The notes under the pieces: generated by a model | Database searches by the model: none | Told to the model about the DNA's origin: nothing | The model's input: the letters and a program-made list of their open reading frames with translations, nothing else | Part shown: in pieces, positions 45,288 through 57,900 of the stretch | Position numbering within the stretch: position 1 is the stretch's first letter | Layout: every line of letters begins with the position of its first letter | Assembly (NCBI GenBank): GCA_030248135.1 | Contig: JASANC010005802.1 | Span: 1 to 64,000 of the forward strand | Source: Theristus sp. LFF4_11 | Taxonomy: Eukaryota > Nematoda > Chromadorea > Monhysterida > Xyalidae | Direction: 5' to 3' | Length of the DNA stretch: 64,000 nucleotides | Program-made: the position numbers and the translations under genes

Positions 45288-47512
45288 ATGTCACTGACTG
45301 ATGGTACTCTGGGTGATCAACAGAAGCACGTTGCATCGTCTGGGGCAATTGGCAGCAAACAAGAGTCATCGGCGCCTCTGTCTTTTGCAAATAATAAACA
45401 TGTTTTTGAGGACGCTGCATTGCTGCGACAACACGCGCTGTTTCCTCTTGTGAAGGTAAAAGGAAGCGAATGAATTGGTTTTTTGAGACATGTCTTTGCA
45501 GTGAAATTCACACAATGTGTTTTTTCAAAAAGCCATTGGCTTGGATTTCCTATTGCAGTATCTCTTCCACAAATGCGAGTTGGCAACCGCAGACATTGCT
45601 CGTGTTCAAGTAAAGTCAGACTCCTCAACTGACGATCGCTGCGCGCTTCCGCAGGTTTGATTTCGATTTCAATACAGTTGGTCTAGAAAATGTTTGTTTT
45701 AGTACAGTTTGGTCTGGACCATGTCCGCTAGGAAATGTTTGCCCATTCAGCGTTTTTGGAGGCAAAACTCAAACGTTGTTGAATTGTACTTGTGTTATTG
45801 CAATAGTGGCCACAGTCTGCACAGGAGCACATTCCAACAGCATCGCAAACCAGCAACACAACAAACAGCCCATGCAGATGCAGACTTCTGTTTGCACTTC
45901 ATTTCAGGAAGAGCAACAATTGGCGTTGTTGAGAGAGATCTCCGTGAACCCTGCGAGCGACGTCGACCGTTTCATCGTGGACACGATCTACGTGCTGCGC
46001 GTGCAGTTGGCCGAGTTGCACGAGGTCTGCCAACTGAGCGACGTCTTCATTGAGCGATATAAAAGTGCGCTCTTGTTTACTTGATTAGCAGGTTGCAAAA
46101 AAGCATCAACTTGGAAAAAAGACCGAAATGGATAAATAACCGCAAAAAAGATTTTCTGAAAACTCTGGCGCCCCAATATGCTTTTTAATAAAAGGCTTCG
46201 CTACGGATCAGGCTTGGCTTGGGAGCTAGAACAATTTTATTCAGGCTTCGAATTGTTTTGAGCCACTTTTGCTTTTTCAATTTTTTTGCATTAGAGGTTT
46301 TTGTGATTTTCTACGCGACCGCACAAACGTGGTGACGTGATGCGTTGCACGTTTGCAGATTTGTTTCCTTTTGTGCACTTGTCGGCTATGTTGAACGAAA
46401 GCAGGCTGAATGACTGTAAATTACGAGGCCGTTTCAGCGTCAATCCGCAAGCGTTTCGCCGAGCAGCACGAGTTGATCTTTGGCCAGGAGAACGACAGCG
46501 ACGACGCATCGTGCAACGGCAGCGGCAGCGGCGCCTGCTTTGACAACGCCACCGCGAACGGCGCTGGGTGCAGCAGTGCTGGTGGCCAGTGGGACGCTCA
46601 GTGCGCCACGAAACAGCACCGCAAACTCGAGGACAACCTGACCACGGTGGCGTCGATGCAGACGCACAACGGGCAGATCAACGTGCCGCTGACGGTGTTC
46701 ACCGGACAATCGGTGGGCCTCGCCGCTGCGTCGACTCACACTCGCGAGCTGAACGCGAATCAACCGCTGAATTTGACGCTTGACCAGTGCAAACACAATA
46801 GCAACAATGGCAGTGACGGTGAACAACAACAGCCAACCGCTGCGGAGGGCAGAGAACGCGACAGCTGCACCCCTACGTCCGATGGCGGACGCACGGCGCC
46901 GGGTGCACGCCGCTGCGGACTGCCGAAGTCGGCAACTGACGTGCTCAGGACGTGGCTGTTCCGGCATGCCTCCGTGCGTTTTTTGCACTGTGCTGGTGAT
47001 GTGCGTCTGATTGAAAGTTATTTATGCCTCAACTGGTTGTGTTTGAAAATGAGGGCTGTGTTGTGGCTCAGTTCACTCTTGTTGTCATAGTCGCATTTAC
47101 CGAATCGAGAGCTTGTGACGCTTTATTCAAATTAAAAGAAACAATAGAAAGTTTACGCTTTGCAGAACCCGTACCCGACGGACGCGGAGAAGGATCAACT
47201 GGCCGAGGCTACCAATTTGACATCGGCACAAATCAATAATTGGTGAGAGTGATGCGACCACTTGCATTCAATACCGATTCGCAGTGTTTGGCTCACGTTC
47301 AGGTTTTACCAAATTGTGATGACATTGCTTTCAGGTTCATCAACGCGCGTCGTCGTATTCTACAGCCTGTATTGAACAGTTCGGGTCTGACTGCAACGCC
47401 AGCAGAACAGAGCAAACAAACTGCGTCAAAAACAAGTGGCAGCTCCGAAGACGACGACGACACCGCTGCTGCTGGCGCCCGCCTCAGTCCGACGTCGTCA
47501 GAGAATCAGTAG
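45288..47512 (+). CDS. PREP/PKNOX-class TALE homeodomain transcription factor
   Basis: A DNA-binding partner of PBX-type homeoproteins. The ATG at 45288 is in a GCCACCATG context. Exons: 45288-45455, 45559-45654, 45908-46064, 46438-46973, 47166-47242 and 47335-47512. All phases agree, giving about 403 residues; one more small exon between 45654 and 45908 is possible. The first MEIS/PREP block (LLRQHALFPLVKYLFHKCELAT) is at residues ~46-67. The second (DVDRFIVDTIYVLRVQLAEL) is at ~107-126. After a long Ser/Gly/Asn/Gln-rich linker comes the TALE homeodomain: GLPKSATDVLRTWLFRH, the loop NPYPTDAEKDQLAEATNL, and recognition helix NNWFINARRRILQPVL. RRRILQP rather than RRRIVQP points to PREP/PKNOX over MEIS. 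An intron splits the Trp codon of NNW-FINARRR. The tail is acidic (SSEDDDDTAAAG). Confidence 0.9.
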
Positions 47513-48859
47513 AAAAGACAAACTTTGCTGGGTGTTTTGTTTCAATTGACACTTTAGTCACTCCATTTGGTCTCAATTGACGAACAAACTTATGTAAAAT
47601 GCCGAGATTCGAATTGAAAAGACTTAATTGTTGAAAACTGTTGGCTGCACTACGCTTTTTTGTTGCTGTGTGGGTTGTCAAAGCCACCTCAAAATGGAAA
47701 ACTATGTTGAGTAGAGAGTAATTCTAGTAGCTGTGTATTCACTTCACGCATAGCAGAAAATCACAGCGCAAATTAGTTGTGTATTTTTGATAAACTTTCC
47801 GAATTGCTGTGGGCTGGGCGAATTATTCGAGACTGTTGTGCCATATTTGTGTTGGGTAATTGGTAACCTGTTAGATGATTCTAGTGTTTTGCGTTTCGGA
47901 ATATCTGGTGCTAGGATTCGTTAACACATGCTGGCGGAACTGGCATGACTTTCGATGAAACCATTTTAATGAAATGGCGTACATCTGTCAAGGTTGCGAT
48001 AATTGATAATGTCAGAGAATATTTTGAATTCAATTTTTTGCTGTACGATAAAAAAGTTGTTCATCTTTAAACTGTTAAATACTTGAAAAATAACATGTGC
48101 CTCGCCTCGTCGCTTCATTCGGTTTGATGTTTTGGCTTACCCTGGTCGATTGTGTCCTCTTCCCTTGGATTTGCAATGAAGAGCATTACATTTTGATGGT
48201 TTTTTGTTGGTCCTCTTGTCGTCTCAGGTGATTTTTGAATGTTACTTGGTTTTTGTGTGAACATTTTGGGGTTTCCTTGCAATAGATCACTGTTATGTAG
48301 TGTGTTTTCCTCTGGATTGTTTATTATGACTTTTGTGCTTGCCTTTCATTGTGGTTGATTGCATTGTCATCTTGCACATGTGGGGACTGTCTTGTAACGC
48401 TGGGAAATGCTCGGAAACGATAAAAAACGATTTGGGGAAATTGCTGAAAGGAAACCGTTCAATAGAGGGCCGCGAGCGTGGTGCGCTTGCCTACAAACTG
48501 TGAACGAGCAGACAATGTGGACTAAAACACGGTGCTCAACTGCCACAACAGAAGATCACGTGCCACATCAGCACCTCTCGTTGGTTCTTTCTATTTTATT
48601 TTCTGGTCGTAAAATTCCCCGTGAACTTAAAAAACGAATAGACTACGAGTAGACACGATGCTTTCAAACAGCCGATTGTTCATTGCTAACGATCGAACCA
48701 AGCGATAAAAGAACTAAAACTCAACAAACCCAGCCATAGTTTTCGCTCATAACCTAACACAAATTCGGAGCCACATCGGTACTCAGATCTACTTTGACTA
48801 TACACACGACAAAATAGTGACAATTTCTACCAAAAAAGGTCTAAAGATGACGGTGCTGT
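47513..48859. other. Intergenic between convergent genes
   Basis: Contains the 3' UTRs of the homeobox gene (+) and the ATP synthase subunit e gene (-). No further gene is supported; an 81-codon open frame at 48407-48652 has no recognisable features. Confidence 0.45.
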
Positions 48860-50184
48860 TCAAAGTTTCTTATCGAGGTGGATGCCAAACGACTCGCAGA
48901 ATTCCTTCTCCCACGGCAGACCCATCTCCGCAAACAGCTTCTCCATCTCTTCTGTAAAGTTGGAAATATTCAATATTTATGAAATTGATTATTTAGCTCA
49001 GCTGACTAGTCTGTGAGTTGTCTTATATTCTGAAATACTTCACTGTTTTTTGGCAGTTCTTCAAACTATGCAGCTCATATCTCACATAGTCTGTTTAAAG
49101 AGCGTGTATTATCGTCTTTTGGGGTTCTGTGACTCAATTTGCGTTTTCAACCGTAAAAAGGAAACTAATTTCAACATGTGTGTGGCAATTCAAAATAGAC
49201 TGAGTGACTCGGCCCTATCTCAGGGACTCGGATCACTAAAACAGCTTTGAATTGCCGCTCCATGCATGACACTGTTTACCATCTATGCGAGCATTGAGTA
49301 ACAACCAAACTAGGTAGGTGGCGGTGTATCGCATGTGAGAATGAATCAACCGGCACAAACAGCCGTCGAATGAAATGCACGCTCGTGAGACGACCGAGCT
49401 CACCCAGATACAGATAATGTTTCATTTTGGCCTTCAGCTGCAGATCAGCGAGCTCCTGTTTGTGTTCGTATTCACGGACGACGGCGTGTTGCGCCGCAAG
49501 GATGTGCCAGCGGTGCCAGCCCCAATAGATGCCCAGGCCCAATGCTGTCCACCGGCAAAACTGAAATGAAAAACAGAAAATTCCAGTTTGATTGAAGTCG
49601 GGACTCGACTCGATCGATCAATGCTCAATCATACGGGTGTCCGTGTTCATCTGTCTAACTTGGCTTTTTTCAACATCACATTTCGGCGTGTGTAAAAATC
49701 AAGCAGGTCGGGTAATTTCAATTTTTTTTGAATATTTTCAGTTTCTAAGTTTTACCGCCAGCAATTGTCTATTTCTAATGACGATTATAGTTGATCAATC
49801 GTCTGCCATTTCATAAACAGTTTCCGAGTCCTTCCTTGTTTTCGGATTCAGCGGACTTATATTCCAAAACCGAAATCGAATCAATTCCTTTCCAAAACAA
49901 TCCAGCAAGCACGCTAAGGCTAAGCAGTTTCTTTGGTTTCATTTTCAAAAACGAGGTTTTCCAGTGCCATTGTCTCTGTTTCCACGAATAGTTTGTGTGG
50001 CTTGCACAATTTGCCACGGGTGAGTCGTGTGAGCGAACAAAAACAAATCATGAACGAAGCAGCCTGCACTGACTCTGATGAATGGCGAGACAGCGACGGG
50101 CGGCCGCAGCACCACTGCGTTCGGGTGCTGCAGCTTTGGTGCATCAGGACGCCGCAGGATGCCGCGCAGCACGTCCGACGCCAT
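48860..50184 (-). CDS. ATP5ME: Mitochondrial ATP synthase subunit e
   Basis: Exons 50184-50074, 49560-49404 and 48951-48860 total 360 nt or 119 residues. Subunit e is a small inner-membrane protein needed for ATP synthase dimer formation and cristae shape. The core VAVSPFIRFCRWTALGLGIY, then WGWHRWHILAAQHA, matches the family pattern: a Pro-x-Ile/Val-x-SPL-like start, an aromatic RY/RW, a single glycine-rich membrane helix and a charged coiled C-terminal helix (EYEHKQELADLQLKAKMK). An N-terminal extension of about 30 residues and a C-terminal EEMEKLFAEMGLPWEKEF segment make it longer than the ~70-residue vertebrate protein. Splice phases agree. The dispersed repeat at 49118-49240 lies in intron 2. 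Confidence 0.75.
49118..49240 (+). repeat. Dispersed repeat shared with 26355-26480
   Basis: Contains GTGACTCGGCCCTAT and GGGACTCGGATCA, as in the other copy. It lies inside intron 2 (48952-49403) of the ATP synthase subunit e gene. Confidence 0.6.
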
Positions 50185-50550
50185 TGGCAGATCGGTGGTC
50201 GCTGGCTTTCAATGCACCTTCGTCCGATGTTTCCAGTCAAACCGAAACGATGCAAAAATCCGGAATATATGCTGAAATAAACTCACTGACAACAAAAAAA
50301 ATCTGTGAAAACAATTCTCGATAAAGTACGAATTAAAAAAGCTGCCAGCTGCGGATGCATTGTTACGCTGAAACCTTCCTAAAGCTTCAACGCACGGGCA
50401 TCGGCATGCTCATCATGCTCATCCACTAGCGCGCGTGCACACGCTCCGGCCTCAACAAAAACATGTGCAAAATGCAATTGTTCTGATTTCTTCCCTTCTT
50501 GAAAAAACTTAGTTTAGGTAACGTCTGTCAACATCAACGATTTGTTCTAG
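50185..50550. other. Upstream region of the ATP synthase subunit e gene
   Basis: Presumed promoter and 5' UTR on the - strand. No clear motif seen. Confidence 0.35.
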
Positions 50551-50688
50551 TATGACAAACCAACCGAAAGCGTCTACGGACGGGCAGAGGAGGACCAACT
50601 AGGATTGCAACATTACAAGAAAACTGGTCGTACATTTGACGCTCCGGCAGAAATTTATATTTGCAGTCACGGCATTGGGGGAGGGCAA
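50551..50688 (+). CDS. Orphan exon-like ORF, unidentified
   Basis: After an acceptor TTTGTTCTAG, 46 codons run to a donor GTACGC at 50689. The translation starts YDKPTESVYGRAEEDQLGLQ and continues through HYKKTGRTFDAP to ICSHGIGGGQ. Length, frame and composition are those of a coding exon, but no neighbouring exon could be found on this strand. It may be a lone exon of a gene with long introns, or a gene remnant. Confidence 0.35.
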
Positions 50689-51970
50689 GTACGCAAACGT
50701 TCCAACGTCCCACCCCACCTGGCTTTAAAAATGTAAGTAGCTCACCGCTGCTGTGTCGGTCGTCAACACTTACCGAGCAAAACCAATGTAACGTTTAATG
50801 GCCAGTATTTTATTCAGTCACTAGCACGAATTTCAATCACCACTTAGTTTGTATGACACTGATTAAAGCAGTGATAAAAGGATCACATGTGGTTAATAAA
50901 ATCAGTGACAATTGAAGCTAACATTTGTTAAACGAAAAACGTTTAAAAACAAATACACAATGAATCACTCCCAACGCATACTGAAGAAACGAAACTCGTC
51001 GATCACAATGAGCAAAGCTTGCAACGTTCGATTTTTTACTCTTTAAAAATGCCGCAATCGGTGCAAACAAAGCACCCCATCCAACACTACTTGAAAAACT
51101 ACAGTCAGTGCAAATCTATATAAAAAACTATCCAACTCTACCTGAAAAACCACCACAACAACCACAATTAACTAACCGTTCAAAATTACAACGTATGTCC
51201 AAAAAACCATTATGCCAGTGGAAAAAATCAACAAGAAAAACCACTCAAGACTTTTCAGTCATTAATAAAATCACCAGAGAGCCCAAGCAACACCAGGAAA
51301 AGACTAGATTAAAAAACGCACTCGACCGATTCCAGTCAACAATGAAAAAGAAGGAGCTGAGTCCAATCAGTGAAGAAAGTTAAAATTCAGAAGTCGACAC
51401 ACCATTGCGTGACACGTGCATCATGAGATTTGTCATAAAAAATGAGCTACCAGTGGTAAACCAGGTGATGAAACGCCCAACAAACAACAACACAACAAAC
51501 AGTCGTATCAAATGACGCAAACCAAACGCATAAAATGACGCAAACCAAAGAACAACACAACAAAGAGTCGTTAGACGGTTTGCCTACAATGCTGAACCAA
51601 AACAAGTTTAGAGTTTGTTTTGTTTGTTTAGTCGTTGCAGGTTACTAAGCCGAAGCCTAACCCTAAGCGACGCATTTATTAAAAAATGTGAAAGCGCCGA
51701 GATCGTCAGCTTTGCTTGAATTTGTTGAAGGGATGAAACATTGGGATCAGGGATCGGCTCCAGCTCCGGTTTAGCTTTGTAGTTTTACAATAATAAACAT
51801 TCTGTAAAATCATGATGCTGTGCAAAACAAACCAAACATGCTAAACACTAGAAATTGTTTCTTAAAAAAGTCTCAAAAATATGACGTGACCACAAACAAC
51901 AACTGCACGGTGTGTGTTATATTCAGTGATGACGTCACACGTGTGACCAGTTCTAATAAACGGAGTGTAC
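50689..51970. other. Intergenic 3' of glutamate synthase
   Basis: Positions 51108-51383 are open for 91 codons with Lys/Gln/Thr-rich, low-complexity composition; I do not call a gene. Positions 51620-51800 are a dispersed repeat related to 1985-2200. The last ~150 bp are probably glutamate synthase 3' UTR. Confidence 0.45.
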
Positions 51971-54900
51971 TCAGTTGCCTTTCACCAACGGTGCACCAAC
52001 ATGCCCACCGGGTCCAGCGAGCGCTGTTCTCTTCATCAAATGATAGTCGACCTGTCTCGCTGCCTGTCTGCCTTCGTGAATCGCCCACACGATCAGCGAC
52101 TGTCCACGGCGGCAATCTGTCAGTTCGAATCTCATTTTCGAGGAAAACAAACGAATAAAGCTTTACAACGTTTCAAGGAAATTCGCAACGTTTCATAACA
52201 GGCGCGTTAGACCATTGTCTGTGCGTTCGGAGGATCTAGCACCGCCGAGGGGTGTGTAAGCACTTAATGACAGAGATAAATCGATGGGCGCCCTATTCGA
52301 TGGCGTTCTGTACGCTTCTCTGGGTTAGCCCTTGCTAAATACATCTGCTAAGATGACCATTACAAAGCACTGATGTCGACTGTTAGCTGTTTGATTTCTT
52401 TGCGTGAACTGTGTTTTGTGATCGTATCTGTTCAGCGGGATCGCTTCAAACAAAGCTGTCGCTGACCGCCTGCAGCGAATATCTTTGCGACACTCGTGTT
52501 GTACTGATCGTCCGGTGTTTTGATGTTTGACCGCGCGTCCGTGTTCATGTTCACTTGCTCGATGATCGTCTGCTCCGGACCGAGGAAACCCATCGCAAGC
52601 AGAACCTGAACAGCAAAACAGAACTTTCGGAAACACCATAACTAGTGATAACAACTAAAAACACAATTTTCTTTCTAAACAACGAACCAAGTCAGCGTCC
52701 CACATTTTCTCGGTGCCTGGCACGTCCGATAACGACATTCGTCCCGTTTTTGGATCCTTGTTCCACTCTACTTGCACCGTGCAAATGCCGCAGACGCGTC
52801 CTTTCGTGTCGCCGAGGAATTTCTGTGTTTGATAAACAAAATGGAACCGATCATAAAAGTTACACATCATACGATAAGTGTACACATCAGTGCAAGTGAA
52901 GTGAGTGCAGCATACAGTTAAGCGCATGCATCACTCGTTTGTGCAGCGACGGGTATAAAAGCGCACGCATCACTCGTTCGCACAGTGTTTGCATCACACC
53001 TTTGCCGAGACGAGATACTGTCGTGGGTCCTTTCCATCCTGGCGCAGTGCAGCCTCCGCATGGCCGTAGTCCACGCGGAAAATAGTGGGCCACTGCGGCC
53101 ATGGATTGTGCTCTGCTCGTTTCGGCGGTGGCTGCGGCAGGATTTCAAACGCCGTCACGCTTTTTGCGCCCTGAAAAAACGACGGAAAATGTGTCAACCT
53201 TTTTCAAATGACGGAACCTTTTCAAAACTACACACTGGCGCCCGAAAATAACAATTCCTTCATTACCTTCTCTAGAATAATTCCTTCATCATTTCTCTGG
53301 CATCCAATCATTTCCACTTCAAATTTTACTGGCGGTTTACCACGTTATCAAAGAGACGCATTTCAATACATTTCGTGACCCGATTTCAGCAAACTAACCG
53401 ATCGTAGTGCAGTGCCGAGGCAGTCAGTGGCAGTGTCGCCACCACCGATCACAATCACATTGCGACCTTTTGCCCCGAGCTGTTCCGTCTCGACCTTGTC
53501 GCCAGCTTGCTTCTTCTGCGTCATTTCCAGATAGTCCATTGCAAATGCGATACCCGATAGATCACGGCCTGTAGGTTGCTTTTAGTTGGTTTGTTTAATA
53601 CATGAAATTGTGGCATCACCTGAACAGAACAAGAGAGCAGCAGTCTAGCAGATTGGCTCCAACTTCAACCCAAATAAACATTGCCCACGAACCAGGAATG
53701 GGCAGGTCACGTGGCTTTGTCGCGCCGAGACACAGCACCACAGCGTCGTTCTCCTGTGCCAGCAACTTAGCCGGCACGTCCTTGCCAACGTCGACGTTCA
53801 CGATGAAACGGATGCCTTCCTCAGTCAACAGGTCGACTCGGCGTTGCACGATCTGCGATTGTCGTTGTCGTTGTCGCAAACACGTACTCCACAAACTGAG
53901 GAACAAAAACACACACGACATACACACGATCGAGAGAGTGCAAAACGTACATCTTTGTTCAGCTTCATTGTCGGAATACCATAGCGCAAGAGACCACCAA
54001 TTCTGTTGTTTCGCTCGTACACCACCACTGTATGACCAGCTTTGTTCAGTTGAGCCGCGGCTGCCAAACCTGATCATGGTAAAAACGAACAGCAATTGAA
54101 CCGGTGCCAGAAGGGTGCAACATCTCGCATTGTGGGCTGGGCATGCCAGCACCATTGGGAACGCAGCTTGGCAGCAGTGAACTTGATTTCACGCACCAGC
54201 CGGGCCGGAGCCGATGACGGCGACACGTTTGCCGGTGCGGAACGCAGGCGGCTGCGGCGTGATCCAGCCCTTTTCGAACGCTCGGTCGATGATGGCGCAC
54301 TCGATGTTCTTGATGGTGACGGCTGGCTCACTGATGCCCAGGCAACAGGCACCCTGAAATACGCTGCCCGTCCTGGTAGTACTACTGAAGAGAAGTGTCA
54401 AAGCGACTGCAGCACTGTACGCAGCATGTTGGCTACGGTCGAACATCACACGCGCTGACAGATCGAATTTGCCATGCGCATTGTACAAAATGCGTGCACT
54501 TCTCAATGTCCGTTTGTACCATACAAATCAGTCAAAAGCTGATTGAACAAAGGTCCACGAAGAAAAGTTACGAAAAACAAGCAATAAACAACAAGGCCAG
54601 CGCACCTCGCACGGCGCAGGGCAAACACGCCCAGTGAACTCCGGGAAATTATTCGTCTGCAGCAGTTGCTCAAGTGCCCGTTTCCACTGCCCCTTGAATA
54701 CGAGGTCGTTCCATTCGGGGATGATGTTGCCCAATGGGCAGCCCGTATCACCTTGGCAGAATGGCACGCCGCAGTCCATGCAGCTGCAAAAAACGATACT
54801 TAATTTTTTCAAGAACCACAAACTCCTTAGCCTACAAGCTGATTGGGCATAGGAGCATTGAGCAGCCACTCAGTGTAACAGGCTAGACTATTAAGAGCGG

Positions 54901-57900
54901 AACCGTTATTCGAAACTGACTGGATAGACCATGATCATGAAAAGACAAGCAGAACCAACGAATTGGCGGCAACCGAGTCGATTGGCACATGACGACAACA
55001 GAGCACAGATTTCAAGTCGTGAATGTTCACTTGTTGACACTTCTTCAAAGAAAAAAATCCTGCTTGCGAACGTACCGGGCCGCCTGGACGCGCAGATTCT
55101 CCCTGATCTGCTTCAGAGCGTACACCTCATCCCAGTCGAGTAGACGCTCTTCTACCGGTCTATACGCGATCGTTTCACGCTGGTACTTCATGAACCCTCT
55201 GTAATTATTGATTAGCATCACATACTTGGGTGCACGTGCAGCTAACTGATCAACGTACCGCAGTTTGTCGAGTTGTGCCTCTTTTTTCGGCGGCTCAGGC
55301 ACCAACGATTCAATGTCTTTTGTTTTCTGCTTGCGGCGCATGATCGGAGGCATCTGAATCGGTCGGTCACCATTGACAGAGTCGTAGCCCTCCGAGTCCG
55401 TGTCTGAGCCACTCGCGTAGTCGCGATCAATCTCAAAACAACGGCTAAAGCAATGCATGATTTGTTTATTTGTTTTGTTCACGTTCACATCATCCGCTTG
55501 TTAGTGTTCTCTCTCGATTCCACGCAGTTTTGTTAATGTGCTCAATTCACTACTGCTGGGTGGGGTGGAGCGACCTCACAAAATGCCAAACTTGGAACAC
55601 CATGGAAAACCATTTTTTAGAAATGGTTGATTTTAGAAAGAAGACACAAAAAGAAGAAGACAAACAAATTATGAAATGAAAAGAACAAAACAACGACGCA
55701 TAGAACCAAGGCAGGAGGAAGAAGCAAAGCAACCAAAAGAAAAAAGCCATCGCAGAACAAAAAATAAGTTTGACGAGCTTGAGATAGCGCGGGGCACCGA
55801 GCAGTGAGCAGCGAGCGTAGATCTGTTTCAGTGTTTCACCGAACCTTTTCCTTTTCTGGCTCAGGCACTCCAATTTCATCAACGCTCAACGCGATACAGC
55901 TTCGTCTGTGACGATACACCTGGAGATTCAATGAACGTCAAAATGAAACGACAGATTAAACTCCGGAAATTACCGCTTCTGATACGATCGGCTGACAGAT
56001 AAAAAAACGCCACACTTCACACAAAAACCCACCAAAGGTCAGCGTGGAAACGTCGCCGCTACAGAATGTCCCAGTAGACATCGCTAATTACATCGTTACA
56101 CTCACACGAGCACATCAAAACACTAAACAACCGCCACATGCAACATTCAAGACAGAAAAGATCACGGTTAAATACAATGTTGAGACAGGAAAGATGGCAG
56201 AACACAAAAAAACCAGCATTCTAAGCCGTGACAGCACACCTGTTGCATGGTTCTGGCGGGCGTGTCCTGCATGATGTCCTCAGGGTATCCCTCCTCGCCC
56301 TCAACAATGTCAGGTGAGAACATTTGCGACGCACTGCGCTGTTTTGCTTCTTCTTCTGCTTTCTCGGCAGCCAGTTCGGCCAAAGCTCGTTTGTATTCGG
56401 TTGGGAAGACCTGAAGATTTGCGCATGTAACTATTTAGCTATAAAAAGTAGAGGCTGGTGGTGCGCCCGTAGCTTGCGGCCAGCCAATTGCTTACGGGAT
56501 GCTCACACCGAACCACGATAGATACAGCCAATCAGCGTCAGCAACTGCAGCAAGCGCAAGTTTTCTCGCAGCAAACGTTCAGATGAAGAAAAAATGCAAA
56601 CGCTTTTTGAACGCACTTTGATGAACGACGGCAGCACTTTGTTCCACTCGTTCAGAATTCGTTCGGCCAGCGTGGAGCCGGTCTTCGCCAGGTAATCCTC
56701 AATGGTGCACTTGAGCCATTGTTTGTCTTCGTCCGTTTCCACTTTGTCCAGATCCACTGTGGCGGCGTTGCACAGCGCGTTGAATAGACCGTGCCTACAG
56801 GGGATTAGCACAAGTACCGCAACTACCAATGCACACCAACTTCAAATGGATTGAGTCAGCTGACATTACAATACGGCGTATTAGGTGAGTCACAGATCTG
56901 AAACAGGCCAACTGTGCACCTGTCAAAGACGTATGCCAATCCACCGGACATGCCAGCAGCGAAGTTGCGCCCGACAGGCCCAAGAATGACGACCCTGCCA
57001 CCGGTCATGTACTCGCAGCCGTGGTCGCCAACACCCTGCAACAAAAATACAACGTTCACTTGTGCACGAGGCCAGTATCACGGGTGGGTCTGAGTTGGGG
57101 TGCACACATGATTGACACTGGACTTGGTGGAATGTGGATTAGAGGGTGACACGCAATAGCAGTGACGACGTTGAAATGCAGCATTCGAGTGTGTCACAAC
57201 GATTGGTTGCATTTGTCCATTGGAGAGACAGCGCAATCAGCAGCCAGCTCACTGATGCGACCTCAATGACAGCGGTGGCTCCCGAGTTGCGCACAGCAAA
57301 GCGCTCAGCGGCGACGCCGTAGAAGTAGGCAGTGCCTCCGGTGGCGCCGTACAGGGCGACGTTGCCGGTGATGATGTTCGACGACGGCTGGAACTCGGCG
57401 TGCGACTTCTTCGGTGGGTAGATGATCAGCTTGCCACCAGACAGACCCTGTGTGCAGAGGAAACCTGAGATGGCGTTCACTGCTACAGCAGTTGCTTGCT
57501 CTTGGTTGCTTGAGCAGAAGTTGTTTAGTCCGTTGATTCCGGTATGGTCATCCACACACAACTGGACCAAGAGCGAAGCGATGCAAACCTGCTGCAGCCA
57601 ATCAGCGTGCTCAACTGTGTTTACCTTTCCAACGTAATCGTTAGCATCACCCTCCAATTCGACCGTGATGCCACGTGCCAAGAACGCACAGAAGCTCTGG
57701 CCCGCGTTGCCCGTCAGCTTCAAATGGATGCTGTCATCTGGCAGTCCCTTCTCATTGTGACGACTTCAAAGTTCAAAAAAGCAATTGTTAAGAAACACAA
57801 CGCCGTTAAAAATGAACGTTTTTACTGTTGTGAATGTTTTCACTGTTCACGTGTATCTGCGAAAACTCAACTGTTGACTGATTATGCAAACAGACGCAAA

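Noticed and set aside
46440..46988. 182-codon - strand ORF
   Set aside because: It lies opposite the large homeobox-gene exon and has Arg/Ala-rich shadow composition.
51108..51383. 91-codon Lys/Gln-rich ORF
   Set aside because: Low-complexity A-rich composition without conserved-looking motifs; probably chance in A-rich sequence.
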